Positions 46,730 to 54,137 of a stretch of DNA of 64,000 nucleotides are shown here, piece after piece. Below the pieces are notes generated by a model. That model was not told the DNA's origin. It saw nothing but the letters and a program-made list of their open reading frames with translations, and did not search any database. How positions within the stretch are numbered: position 1 is the stretch's first letter; every line of letters begins with the position of its first letter. This DNA comes from Candidatus Omnitrophota bacterium (GTDB lineage Bacteria > Omnitrophota > Gorgyraeia > JAUYCX01), in assembly GCA_030692045.1 (NCBI GenBank), contig JAUYCX010000045.1:94086-158085 (forward strand). The letters are read 5' to 3'. A program made the translations under genes and the position numbers.

Positions 46730-47783
46730 TGTCTTTTAACTGTGTTTGCGTTTCATTCAGCCAGCAATAGAGACTGCGGTCCTTAACTCCCCCGGGATAA
46801 TAATAAGGATAACAGCGGTGTCCAATAAAACAGATATATTGATACTGGCAGCTTTTACACTCAGGTAAATCATCTAAATTTATTTCCATCGGTCTTCTAA
46901 ACTCATTCATCTGTTGAGAATTCTGCCAGATATCTACTAAAGTTTGCTGTTTTAGATTGCCGCATTTCACATCCCAAATTAACTCACAAGGTGTAACCCA
47001 GCCATCAGGTCTGATATTGCATTTATTGCCAGCTGCGCCGCAGGGTGAAACCACAATCTTATCTCTTGTTGGTTGATAGTGTTTCATCTGGTTTAATTTT
47101 TCTTTTTGACAAAGATAGGTACTGGTTTTATAAATAAAATCGGGGAATTCTTCATTAGCCCTACAGACCTCATTGATAGCTTCTAATTCCTCATCTGGTG
47201 AAAGATAAACCTGTTTTATAAAACAAGCGGCATTACCAGCAAAAAAGACATGATTAAAACGAATGGTATTAGCCTTTAACTCTTTAGCTAATAAAACCAT
47301 CCCTTTTACATCTTTATAGTTTATTTTAGTTAATGTCGCAGAGAGTAGAACTGAGACGCCTTCAGCTAAAAGCGACTCTATGCCTTTAATATTTTTCTTA
47401 AATGTGCCTTCCCCTCTTGTTTTATCCATTACTTCTTGTTTTGAACCATCAAAGCTAACTGCAATGTTTTTTATTTTATGCTGTTTAAGCCACTTAGCTA
47501 TTGAACGGTCAATTAATGTGCCGTTGGTATTTAAGGAAAGTTGTAGGGGGTATTTGTTTAAATGCTCAACAACAAGAAAAAAATCCGGATGCACTAATGG
47601 CTCACCGCCAAAGATATTTACTTTAAATACTTTGGCTTCTGCCAACTGGTCAATAACCCTAAGGAGCTCAGCCGTACTAAGGTCTGGCTCACAATTAGGT
47701 AAATTCCTGTTTAAACAATGTTTACAGCTGAGATTGCAACTGCTGGTTATATTTAGGCAAACCTCAAATGGCGCAGAATACAT
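46713..47783 (-). CDS. Radical SAM/SPASM peptide-modifying enzyme 2
   Basis: A 356-residue enzyme with TSSCNLSCKHCLNRNL (cluster motif near 13-23), FGGEPLVHPDFF, LNTNGTLI, SFDGSKQEVMDKTRGEGTF and a C-terminal SPASM domain: SPCGAAGNKCNIRPDGWVTPC then CKSCQYQYICFIGHRCYPY and YCWLNE. That is a full two-auxiliary-cluster set, as in anSME- or PqqE-type peptide-modifying enzymes. It follows the precursor gene by 38 bp and overlaps the PqqD gene; a role in modifying the Cys/Gly-rich peptide is the natural reading. Confidence 0.88.
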   Translation of the reverse strand: MYSAPFEVCLNITSSCNLSCKHCLNRNLPNCEPDLSTAELLRVIDQLAEAKVFKVNIFGGEPLVHPDFFLVVEHLNKYPLQLSLNTNGTLIDRSIAKWLKQHKIKNIAVSFDGSKQEVMDKTRGEGTFKKNIKGIESLLAEGVSVLLSATLTKINYKDVKGMVLLAKELKANTIRFNHVFFAGNAACFIKQVYLSPDEELEAINEVCRANEEFPDFIYKTSTYLCQKEKLNQMKHYQPTRDKIVVSPCGAAGNKCNIRPDGWVTPCELIWDVKCGNLKQQTLVDIWQNSQQMNEFRRPMEINLDDLPECKSCQYQYICFIGHRCYPYYYPGGVKDRSLYCWLNETQTQLKDNVIKL

Positions 47784-47821
47784 ATTTTCTTTAACCTATC
47801 ATCTTTACCTTTATCTTGCCT

Positions 47822-48142
47822 TTATCCTGTTTCAAGAGAACTACCATTAAAACAACCTACGCCAGGAGTACCACCATTGCAACAGTAAACAGTTGCTGAG
47901 GGACCAAAATTGCAATACGCTTTACCAGCGACGTCATGGCCAATGGCACAACTTGAACCAACCAAACCGCCAGCCTCACAAAGACTACCTCCTGGACCCG
48001 AACCAGCAACGCAGCAAGGCGTTGTTCCGCTGGGTCCAGCTTGACACAAGGTTGTAGTTGCGCCTACCACATTTAAATTAGGACCGCCTATATCAAAGAC
48101 TAAAGGTGGTGAATATGCTTTGCGTTTAATATCTTTGGACAT
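47822..48142 (-). CDS. Cys/Gly-rich RiPP precursor peptide (106 aa, three 22-residue repeats)
   Basis: Probable substrate of the two radical SAM enzymes on either side. I chose ATG 48142 because AAAGGAG lies 7 nt upstream; a longer frame to 48199 starts inside the previous radical SAM gene. Residues 1-32 are the leader, with KAYSPPLVFDIG, matching YxxPxVxxxG of leaders recognised by PqqD-like domains. Residues 33-106 are core: nine Cys and eighteen Gly in the last 76 residues. Cys33, 55 and 77 are 22 apart, as are Cys43, 65 and 87; units 1 and 3 have Cys-Cys (43-44, 87-88), and each unit begins CxxG. A shorter fourth unit starts at Cys97. No relative is recognised. Confidence 0.85.
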   Translation of the reverse strand: MSKDIKRKAYSPPLVFDIGGPNLNVVGATTTLCQAGPSGTTPCCVAGSGPGGSLCEAGGLVGSSCAIGHDVAGKAYCNFGPSATVYCCNGGTPGVGCFNGSSLETG

Positions 48143-48161
48143 AGCTTTCTCCTTTCTATTA

Positions 48162-49259
48162 TTATATAAGTCTTGAAATCGGAAATAATCCTTGCTCATA
48201 CGCTTGTTGACAAAATGAGAATGGCGCTACAAAAGAGCCTTTAGCATAAAATGCCTCAGCTCGGCATTTACCCAAACAATAGTATCTTAATATACACTTG
48301 CCGCAGACCCCTTTTAAATTATAAGGCACATTCTTTCTGATATCTTCTAATATAGGATGATTGCACCATATATCTTTAATGCTATCTTGACCAACTTTTC
48401 CTAACACCAAGGTATCTAAGCTATCTCCAATACCACAAATAGAGAGCCTGCCATCAGCTAATATTCCCAATATGTTTAAGATACTGCAGTTATATAAATC
48501 TCTTAACCGACCATTCTTTAAAGGTTGAAAGGCGGGTGGAATATCAAAATGCACTGCAAAAGCAGGCTCTTTCTGCAGTTGCTGCATAAGTTGTTTATAA
48601 CAATCTATGACTTCTTTTACACTTAAGACTTCTTGGTCTTTTAGCATCTTATCAGCGCGGGCAATGCAACTTATAATATTTATCTTTACTGAATTAACGC
48701 CTAACGAGCGAGATAGCTCAATTACTGATTTTAGATAATCTTTGTTTTGTCTCCAAAGAGAAATTATTAGCTGAACATTTAAGTTATGTTCTTTTAAGAA
48801 TTTTATACCCTCAATAGCCTCAGCAAACGAGCCCTTTATGCCCCTTAATAACTCATGTATTCGAGCATTAGGCCCGTCAATTGAAACTGCTACTTGACTA
48901 ACCTTGACCTGTTTTAAAGCCCGGGCTTCTTTCTGTTTAATTAAAGTAGCATTGGTTTCAAAAGTAACATTTAGGTTTCTATCTTTAATGTAATCTAACA
49001 ATTCAAATATATCAGCTCTTAAGAAAGGCTCACCGCCAGTTATCTTAACTGAATTCATGCCTAATTTTTGACATTCATCCAAGGCCAAAAAAAGAGATTT
49101 TACATCTAACTCATTATCTTTGGGGGTTCTATCTGTAGAAAATTCAGGGTCTATCCAGCAGTGGCGACATCTAAGATTGCAATACTTGGAAAAATATAGA
49201 TATACACAGTTTAAGCTGAATTTGGTTTTTGTTTCTTCTTGGGTTAATTGCGCCTGCAT
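48162..49259 (-). CDS. Radical SAM/SPASM peptide-modifying enzyme 1
   Basis: A 365-residue enzyme with SKYCNLRCRHCWID (near 28-42), KITGGEPFLRADIF, TFETNATLI, SIDGPNARIHELLRGIKGSF and SPASM cysteines in YNCSILNILGILADG, RLSICGIG, GVCGKCILRYYCLGKCRAEAF and FSFCQQ. It belongs to the peptide-modifying SPASM group and precedes the precursor gene by 19 bp. It differs clearly from enzyme 2, so the two probably perform different steps, such as two bond types or two cysteine sets. Spacing to the peptidase gene upstream is 9 bp. Confidence 0.88.
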   Translation of the reverse strand: MQAQLTQEETKTKFSLNCVYLYFSKYCNLRCRHCWIDPEFSTDRTPKDNELDVKSLFLALDECQKLGMNSVKITGGEPFLRADIFELLDYIKDRNLNVTFETNATLIKQKEARALKQVKVSQVAVSIDGPNARIHELLRGIKGSFAEAIEGIKFLKEHNLNVQLIISLWRQNKDYLKSVIELSRSLGVNSVKINIISCIARADKMLKDQEVLSVKEVIDCYKQLMQQLQKEPAFAVHFDIPPAFQPLKNGRLRDLYNCSILNILGILADGRLSICGIGDSLDTLVLGKVGQDSIKDIWCNHPILEDIRKNVPYNLKGVCGKCILRYYCLGKCRAEAFYAKGSFVAPFSFCQQAYEQGLFPISRLI

Positions 49260-49268
49260 AATTTATTA

Positions 49269-49787
49269 TTACTTAAACAAGTTTCCTAAAGCAAAATAAA
49301 AACCTCTCACAGAATATTTTAAATATGTGATTATAAAATTAGGGATATATCTTTTAAATTTTTGAAAAAATAAAAATGCCCTGCCCAGAAATACATACAA
49401 TAAGTCATAGCCCTTATTTTTATTTAAAATATTTTTTGGGGGAGAATCCTTATAAAAGGCAGCTTCAACCCTGCCAATTAAATTTGCTTGGCTTATCTGA
49501 TTGAGGCCACCAAGAGGCTGGTTATCTCCTTTAGTTACAAACAAAATCTTTCCATTATTACGAATTAAATCTATTACCCGATGAGCCACTATTGTAGTGT
49601 CTTGTTTATAGACTATAATATCAGCAATCTTTATTGCTTGCGCTGGTATATTCGATATGGTCAGCATCATCGAATCTTTTAAGGTGGGATACATACTTTT
49701 ACCGTTGAAAAGTAGATTAACTTTATCTCTCGTTGCAATTGCCTGTCTAATTAATTCAATATTATGCATAAAAAGTATGTCTGTCAA
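49269..49787 (-). CDS. S26-type (SipW-like) peptidase
   Basis: A 172-residue S24/S26-fold protease. The nucleophile region is FNGKSMYPTLKDS (Ser near 31), followed by DIIVYKQDTTIVAHRVIDLI. The AHR motif places a His where most bacterial signal peptidases have the catalytic Lys, as in SipW/ER-type S26B enzymes, and FVTKGDNQ closes the domain. No N-terminal membrane anchor is seen; a hydrophobic C-terminal stretch (YLKYSVRGFYFALGNLF) may anchor it. Position and motif suggest it trims the peptide leader or a linked surface protein. An alternative start is Met7 (49769). Confidence 0.8.
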   Translation of the reverse strand: MTDILFMHNIELIRQAIATRDKVNLLFNGKSMYPTLKDSMMLTISNIPAQAIKIADIIVYKQDTTIVAHRVIDLIRNNGKILFVTKGDNQPLGGLNQISQANLIGRVEAAFYKDSPPKNILNKNKGYDLLYVFLGRAFLFFQKFKRYIPNFIITYLKYSVRGFYFALGNLFK

Positions 49788-49795
49788 ACTTTTAT

Positions 49796-50914
49796 CTATT
49801 TATTTATATCTAACTCATCAACATTAACCGGCTTTTTGACATATATTGTGGGGTTTGTGGATAAATCAATGATTCTTTCTTCGGCAAGTTTTCTTTCTTG
49901 GGGGTCTAATACAATCCTGACTATTGGCTTAAGCGGAGAGTCTTTATTTACTTTAGTAACTATCCCCATTTCGTTTGTGCTTAACTGTACCCAGCTGCCT
50001 AAGGGAAAAATGCCAATTTTCTCAATTAATACCTTTAAAAATTTGAAATCAAAATGTTCCTTATTCTTTAAAATATCTCTTATTGCCTCATAGGGATGTA
50101 ATCTTTCACGATAAGAGCGCGGATGAGTCAATGCTTCATAGTTATCTACAGTTGCCACAATCTTAGCGTATTCATCAATATCATTGCCCTTTAATCCCTT
50201 TGGATAGCCTCTTCCATTTGTCCTTTCGTGATGTTCTTGTGCAACATAAATAGCAGCTTGAGAAATATCCTTGACCATCTCTAACATATCCATTCCATAG
50301 ATTGGATGTTGTTTGATTTTATTGTATTCTTCATCTGTTAATTTACCAACCTTGCTGGAAACATCTGTTACCTTGACCATGCCTATATCATGTAAAAAGG
50401 AAGCCACCCCTAACTCACTTAGTTGCTCCTTTGTATAGACTAAACCTATGCCTAACATAATTGAAAGTATGGAAACATTGACGCTATGCGCATAAAGATA
50501 ATTCTCAGGCGTAGAATTGTTGGTTAGGTTTATCAAATCCACATTGCCCAGACTTAACTGGTTAACTAATTTATCTATGTGCTCCTTGATTTCTTTTACT
50601 TCAATGGGTTCGTTCTTTAGGCCTTGCTCTAATATTGCCTTTATTAATGCCAAAGAATCCTGATATAATTTCTCTGTCTCCTCAAGGGAAGAGACTTTTA
50701 TTTTGCTTAGCATTATATCCGAGGCATCTTTTATTGAAATTGGCTGAGTTGCTTCTGTAATGGGGAAAGCTTCTTTTTGAATCTCCTTTATAGGAATTTT
50801 TGAAGTGGTTGGCTTTAAAGATTGGTCTTCTTTTTCAACTTCTGGAGGAGATTTTTCTTCTTTGGGGGTTTCCTGCGGTGTTTCTTTCTTGAAAAAATCT
50901 GACATTTTAACCAT
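49796..50914 (-). CDS. HD-GYP domain protein (cyclic-di-GMP phosphodiesterase)
   Basis: A 372-residue protein. Residues 1-75 are low-complexity, acidic and Pro-rich; the HD-GYP domain (about 125-310) has HSVNVSILSIMLG, SFLHDIGMVK, HPIYGMDMLEMV, EHHERTNGRGYPKGL and DNYEALTHPRSYR. All the expected His/Asp ligands and the GYP motif are present, so hydrolysis of c-di-GMP is likely. It has no receiver or membrane domain. It is the first gene of the RiPP-like operon, 8 bp ahead of the peptidase. Methionine 4 (50905) is another possible start. Confidence 0.88.
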   Translation of the reverse strand: MVKMSDFFKKETPQETPKEEKSPPEVEKEDQSLKPTTSKIPIKEIQKEAFPITEATQPISIKDASDIMLSKIKVSSLEETEKLYQDSLALIKAILEQGLKNEPIEVKEIKEHIDKLVNQLSLGNVDLINLTNNSTPENYLYAHSVNVSILSIMLGIGLVYTKEQLSELGVASFLHDIGMVKVTDVSSKVGKLTDEEYNKIKQHPIYGMDMLEMVKDISQAAIYVAQEHHERTNGRGYPKGLKGNDIDEYAKIVATVDNYEALTHPRSYRERLHPYEAIRDILKNKEHFDFKFLKVLIEKIGIFPLGSWVQLSTNEMGIVTKVNKDSPLKPIVRIVLDPQERKLAEERIIDLSTNPTIYVKKPVNVDELDINK

Positions 50915-50922
50915 AGTGTTTT

Positions 50923-50952
50923 AGTATAACATAGGGCAAAAACCCTTGTCAA
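50923..50952 (-). promoter_or_regulatory. Sigma-70-type promoter of the RiPP-like operon, leaderless
   Basis: Minus strand: TTGACA (50952-50947), 18-nt spacer, TATACT (50928-50923), with TG forming an extended -10 just before it. The ATG at 50914 is eight bases after the hexamer, so the transcript should start at or next to the ATG. This is the best promoter in the window by consensus. Confidence 0.75.
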
Positions 50953-50980
50953 AACATAATTTTGAGGTTATAATTCAAAT

Positions 50981-51193
50981 GACGACACAACTTACGTCAC
51001 ATTGTTCCGTAAGTTGTATGTCGGAATTTGACCCAGCACTAATTTTACTGACAGCTCTGGTTTCGGAATAAAACGGTATCATTTTAAAAACCCAAAATTT
51101 CCATTCAGAAGCACATTAGTAAAATTAGTGCTGGATTTAATTCGTAGACGGCTTCGCTTATAATTTACGCCGTTCTTACGAACTCCGTAAATT
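50981..51193. repeat. Composite repeat, copy 1 (hairpin + inverted pair + hairpin)
   Basis: Noncoding block between the HD-GYP promoter and the SurA-like gene. Parts: hairpin ACAACTTACG/CGTAAGTTGT (50987-50996 with 51008-51017); a perfect 15-bp inverted pair CCAGCACTAATTTTA (51033-51047) and its complement (51120-51134) enclosing 72 bp; and hairpin AATTTACG/CGTAAATT (51162-51169 with 51186-51193). A second copy of the same layout lies at 61220-61437. A possible -10 for the SurA-like gene (TATAAT, 51159-51164) falls inside the right hairpin. Confidence 0.75.
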
Positions 51194-51206
51194 ATCTACT
51201 CATTAA

Positions 51207-52685
51207 ATGCTCAAGCAATTAAGAAAAAAAGGAAATGTCAAAAAGATACTCTGGTTTTTGGCAATAATAATTGTGCCTGCCTTTATGCTTTGGGGTTCCG
51301 GGAGTTTAATTAGGAGCCAAGGAAAAGAAAATTATGCCGGCCGTATCTTTGGCAAAAAAATTTCTTTTGAAGAATTTAATGACAGCCTTCAGGCAGTTAA
51401 AACTCAAGCCATAATGCAGTTTGGCGACGATTTCTACAAAATTCAAAAATTCCTGAATTTGGAGCAAGAGACCTGGAATAGATTAATACTTTTACATGAG
51501 GTAATTAAACGCAAAATAAAAATAAAAGACGCAGAGGTAATTGAGGCAATTAAAAAACTTCCATTCTTTAAAGAAAATGGTAAGTTTGATTCCAAAATTT
51601 ACGAAGATATCTTAAGGTATAACTTCCATCTTCCAGCTCGAACCTTTGAGGAACAAACTCGACACTCTTTAAGTTTTGCTAAATTATTTGAAGAAGTAAC
51701 ACAAAATATAAATATTGAAGATAGTGAACTTCTAAATGAGTATAAGAAAGTCAACGAAAAATTAAGGTTGAGCTATTTTTTATTCACACCTTCGCAATTT
51801 GAAAAAAATATTACAATTGATGCAATAGAGATTAAAGATTATTTTGAGCAGCACAAGGAAGATTTTAAAAAACCCCCCTCAATAAATATTCAGTATCTGG
51901 GTATAGATTTTTCTTCTAAGTTGGAGCCTCAAGAAAAAAGGACAATAAAAGATAAATTAAACGAGGTTTATGAAGAATTAAAAAATAATCCGGATTTTGA
52001 GAAAGCGGCTTTGAAATTTTTTCTTCCTATAAAAGAGACAGGGTTTTTTAGTCAAGAAGGACCTATACCCACAATTGGCTGGTCAAACGAATTCCTAAAA
52101 ACAGCTTTTAGGCTTAAACTTCATGAAATATGCCCTGCTCTTGAAACTCCAAAAGGGATTTATATCTTGAAACTGAAAGAAAAGAAAGATTCTTACATAC
52201 CAACCCTTGCTGAAGCTGAGCCAGATGTTAAAAAGATATTGACTTCAAAAAAGGCAATAGAAATAGCAGGCGCAAAGGCAAAAGAAGCTTTAGAGAAAAT
52301 CAAAAAAATTTATCAGACCGCGAGAAGAATAGATTTTGTGAGGCTTTCTAAACTTTTAAGCTTAGAACTAAAAAATACGCCACTTTTCAAATACGGCGAC
52401 TATATCCCCAATATCGGTGTTGCCAAAGAATTTCAGGAGGCTGCTTTTAAATTAAAGGACTCAAAGAGCAAAATGAGTGATATTATTGCTTTAACACAAG
52501 GATTTTGCATCTTAAAACTCGAGGATTATCAGAAGATTGACGAGAAAAAATTTGTCCAAGAAAAAGAGGAATTTAGGAAAGTGCTTTTAGAAAAGAAAAG
52601 AAAAGATGCCTTTAATAACTTTTTTGAAAAATTAAGACTTGAGGCTCGCCTACAAAGCAATATTCCAGAAGCAGCATTCAAATAA
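51207..52685 (+). CDS. SurA/PpiD-like periplasmic chaperone with parvulin-type repeats
   Basis: A 492-residue protein with an N-terminal membrane anchor (ILWFLAIIIVPAFMLWGSG, about 14-32) and a SurA_N-type helical region (FEEFNDSLQAVKTQ onward). Two parvulin-like stretches follow: WSNEFLKTAFRLKLHEI with KGIYILKLKEKKD, and EFQEAAFKLKD with GFCILKLEDYQK. It would act in the periplasm as a chaperone/prolyl isomerase for outer-membrane proteins such as the Wza-like exporter; that partner is inference. No clear Shine-Dalgarno is seen. Ends 13 bp before the convergent rubrerythrin-like gene. Confidence 0.82.
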   Translation: MLKQLRKKGNVKKILWFLAIIIVPAFMLWGSGSLIRSQGKENYAGRIFGKKISFEEFNDSLQAVKTQAIMQFGDDFYKIQKFLNLEQETWNRLILLHEVIKRKIKIKDAEVIEAIKKLPFFKENGKFDSKIYEDILRYNFHLPARTFEEQTRHSLSFAKLFEEVTQNINIEDSELLNEYKKVNEKLRLSYFLFTPSQFEKNITIDAIEIKDYFEQHKEDFKKPPSINIQYLGIDFSSKLEPQEKRTIKDKLNEVYEELKNNPDFEKAALKFFLPIKETGFFSQEGPIPTIGWSNEFLKTAFRLKLHEICPALETPKGIYILKLKEKKDSYIPTLAEAEPDVKKILTSKKAIEIAGAKAKEALEKIKKIYQTARRIDFVRLSKLLSLELKNTPLFKYGDYIPNIGVAKEFQEAAFKLKDSKSKMSDIIALTQGFCILKLEDYQKIDEKKFVQEKEEFRKVLLEKKRKDAFNNFFEKLRLEARLQSNIPEAAFK

Positions 52686-52698
52686 CGTAACTAAAAGT

Positions 52699-53175
52699 TT
52701 AAAACCCTTGCTTTTTAAGACCGAATAATTTTAAGAGGTGCTCCTTTTCCTCGAGCAAGACATCATCTACAATTGCGCCTTCTTCCTTTGGCACAAAATT
52801 TTTCATTTCTCCATAAAAAATTATGGAATCCTTTTCAAAACCAATGCCCATATCAATTGCCTGCGAATCAGAATTTATATCTTTAGCGATTTTCTTTAAA
52901 TCAGCCTCTTTTCTAAAGATATTTTCCGAAGCCAATGCCTCTAAATACAATTCATATTCTCCCGGATAACTTTGCACAGGTTGATAATCACCAACATCTT
53001 CTAAAAGTTGCTCAAAGGTTTTCTTATGCTTTTCTTCCTCTTTGGCTAAGAAACCAAAGACCTCTTGAGTTGTAAAGTTTTTTGTCCTTTCTTTTATTCC
53101 GTTGTAAAAGGCAAGGCCGTTCTTTTCAATCTGGATTGCGATTTTTAAAATTTCACTGGCTTTAAAGATATTCAT
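52699..53175 (-). CDS. Rubrerythrin-like diiron protein without rubredoxin domain
   Basis: A 158-residue four-helix ferritin-like protein. Likely iron ligands: Glu in AIQIEKNGLAFY (near 17), EEEKH (near 47-51), FEKDSIIFYGEM (near 114) and EEKEHLLKLF (near 142). The rubredoxin half is absent; a separate rubredoxin is encoded at 55363. It probably reduces peroxide with electrons from the adjacent ferredoxin or that rubredoxin. A Shine-Dalgarno, AAGGAAG, precedes the ATG. Confidence 0.83.
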   Translation of the reverse strand: MNIFKASEILKIAIQIEKNGLAFYNGIKERTKNFTTQEVFGFLAKEEEKHKKTFEQLLEDVGDYQPVQSYPGEYELYLEALASENIFRKEADLKKIAKDINSDSQAIDMGIGFEKDSIIFYGEMKNFVPKEEGAIVDDVLLEEKEHLLKLFGLKKQGF

Positions 53176-53188
53176 TTATCTTCCTTTA

Positions 53189-53368
53189 TTATTCAACCTT
53201 AATTGACTCAACCGGACATTGGCTGGCAACCTCTTTTAAATCATGGGTATCACAGCTTTGAGTTTTTACATGTGCTAAGCCATCATCCTTAAGCACAAAA
53301 ACCTCTGGACAGGCCTGTTCACATAAACCACAACCAATACAAGTTGTCTCATCAACAGTTACCTTCAT
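53189..53368 (-). CDS. Small [4Fe-4S]-type ferredoxin, 59 aa
   Basis: Short gene read by hand: MKVTVDETTCIGCGLCEQAC, then PEVFVLKDDG and a final SQCPVESIKVE. It has the CxxCxxC plus remote CP of a single-cluster ferredoxin (the fourth Cys is in CEQACP or the later CP). The GGGAG site lies about 12 nt before the ATG. It could serve as electron carrier for the pyruvate oxidoreductase at 55.7-58.5 kb and for the many radical SAM enzymes; both are inference. Confidence 0.85.
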   Translation of the reverse strand: MKVTVDETTCIGCGLCEQACPEVFVLKDDGLAHVKTQSCDTHDLKEVASQCPVESIKVE

Positions 53369-53389
53369 TTTCTGTAAACTCCCTTCTTC

Positions 53390-53475
53390 AATGACGACAC
53401 AACTTATGCCTGCCTGCCGTCAGGCAGGGAGTCCACCAAAGTTTTGTGGCGGACTCCGTAAGTTATGTCTTCATT
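53390..53475. repeat. Branched hairpin repeat (three-way junction type)
   Basis: An outer stem, AATGA.GACA.AACTTA (53390-53406) against TAAGTT.TGTC.TCATT (53459-53475), encloses two inner hairpins: GCCTGCCGTCAGGC-type (about 53408-53427) and GGAGTCC...GGACTCC (about 53428-53457). It sits between the ferritin-like gene, whose stop it overlaps, and the ferredoxin gene. It shares the base-stem sequence with the hairpins at 50987, 54138 and 63764. Confidence 0.65.
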
Positions 53476-53950
53476 TGACCAACAAATTCTCAAACATCTC
53501 CTCGTGGGTAACTTCTTCAGCTAAAATATGTGTTACCAATTGATAGGTTACATCATCCTTACCTAAAGTCTTTTTGGCTATTTTTTTGTAAACATCAATT
53601 GCACCTGCCTCAGCATCAGTTACAATTTGAATTATCTTATCGTAATCGGCATAATTTTTAGGTATCCCAGGATAGGGGGCATTGCCGTTTTTCTCGATTT
53701 CCATAGGGTGAGCGGTGGGAGAACCGCCATATTTAATAATCAAATCTGCTAATTCCCCAGCATGCTCTAATTCATCCTTGGCAATCTTCATTAAAAACTC
53801 TGACATATCCTCATAGCCTGGACCTTCAACAATCTGGGCCATATACCAGTAGGCATAGAATGCCAGCCACTCATCACAATAAGCCTTGTTTAAATCCTTA
53901 ATCACTTCTTTTAAATCTAGCTCTACTATTTTTCTGGCTTGTTTACCCAT
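53471..53950 (-). CDS. Ferritin-like protein (Dps-like/DpsL type)
   Basis: A 159-residue four-helix diiron protein: LNKAYCDEWLAFYAYWYMAQI (Glu near 29), AKDELEHAGELADLI (ExxH near 65), DAEAGAIDVYKKIA (Glu near 115) and LAEEVTHEEMFENLL (ExxH near 149). Paired ExxH motifs and the Trp/Tyr-rich first helix suggest peroxide detoxification and iron binding, as in Dps-like ferritins of archaea and anaerobes. A strong SD-like AAAGGGGTGG lies 6 nt before the ATG. Confidence 0.83.
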   Translation of the reverse strand: MGKQARKIVELDLKEVIKDLNKAYCDEWLAFYAYWYMAQIVEGPGYEDMSEFLMKIAKDELEHAGELADLIIKYGGSPTAHPMEIEKNGNAPYPGIPKNYADYDKIIQIVTDAEAGAIDVYKKIAKKTLGKDDVTYQLVTHILAEEVTHEEMFENLLVK

Positions 53951-53967
53951 TTAAACCACCCCTTTCC

Positions 53968-54114
53968 TTAATCTGATTTCTTCATTGGCTTGCCACAGCA
54001 AATTGGCGTTTTCTTTGGCTCTTTATCAAACTCCTGAGTTGAGCTACAATCTTCATCAGCGCATTTGTAAATAATTTTCTTGGAAACTGGTCCGCAACAA
54101 CCTCCACGCCACAT
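53968..54114 (-). CDS. Small zinc-ribbon-like protein, 48 aa
   Basis: Read by hand: MWRGGCCGPVSKK, then KCADEDCSSTQEF and ICCGKPMKKSD. Six cysteines in three pairs (CC, C-x4-C, CC) make a metal-ribbon-like protein. The SD is GGGGGTGAT, near-perfect against the 16S tail, 5 nt from the ATG. It follows the ferritin-like gene by 17 bp on the upstream side and may be co-transcribed with it. Function unknown; a redox or iron-handling role fits the neighbourhood. Confidence 0.65.
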   Translation of the reverse strand: MWRGGCCGPVSKKIIYKCADEDCSSTQEFDKEPKKTPICCGKPMKKSD

Positions 54115-54137
54115 CTTTAATCACCCCCTTTAATAAT

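Noticed and set aside
47380..47850. 156-residue plus-strand open frame opposite radical SAM enzyme 2
   Set aside because: Shadow of a strongly conserved gene; composition typical of antisense frames.
48143..48199. Longer precursor start at 48199
   Set aside because: It overlaps the coding end of the previous radical SAM gene and has no ribosome site, while ATG 48142 has AAAGGAG at good spacing.
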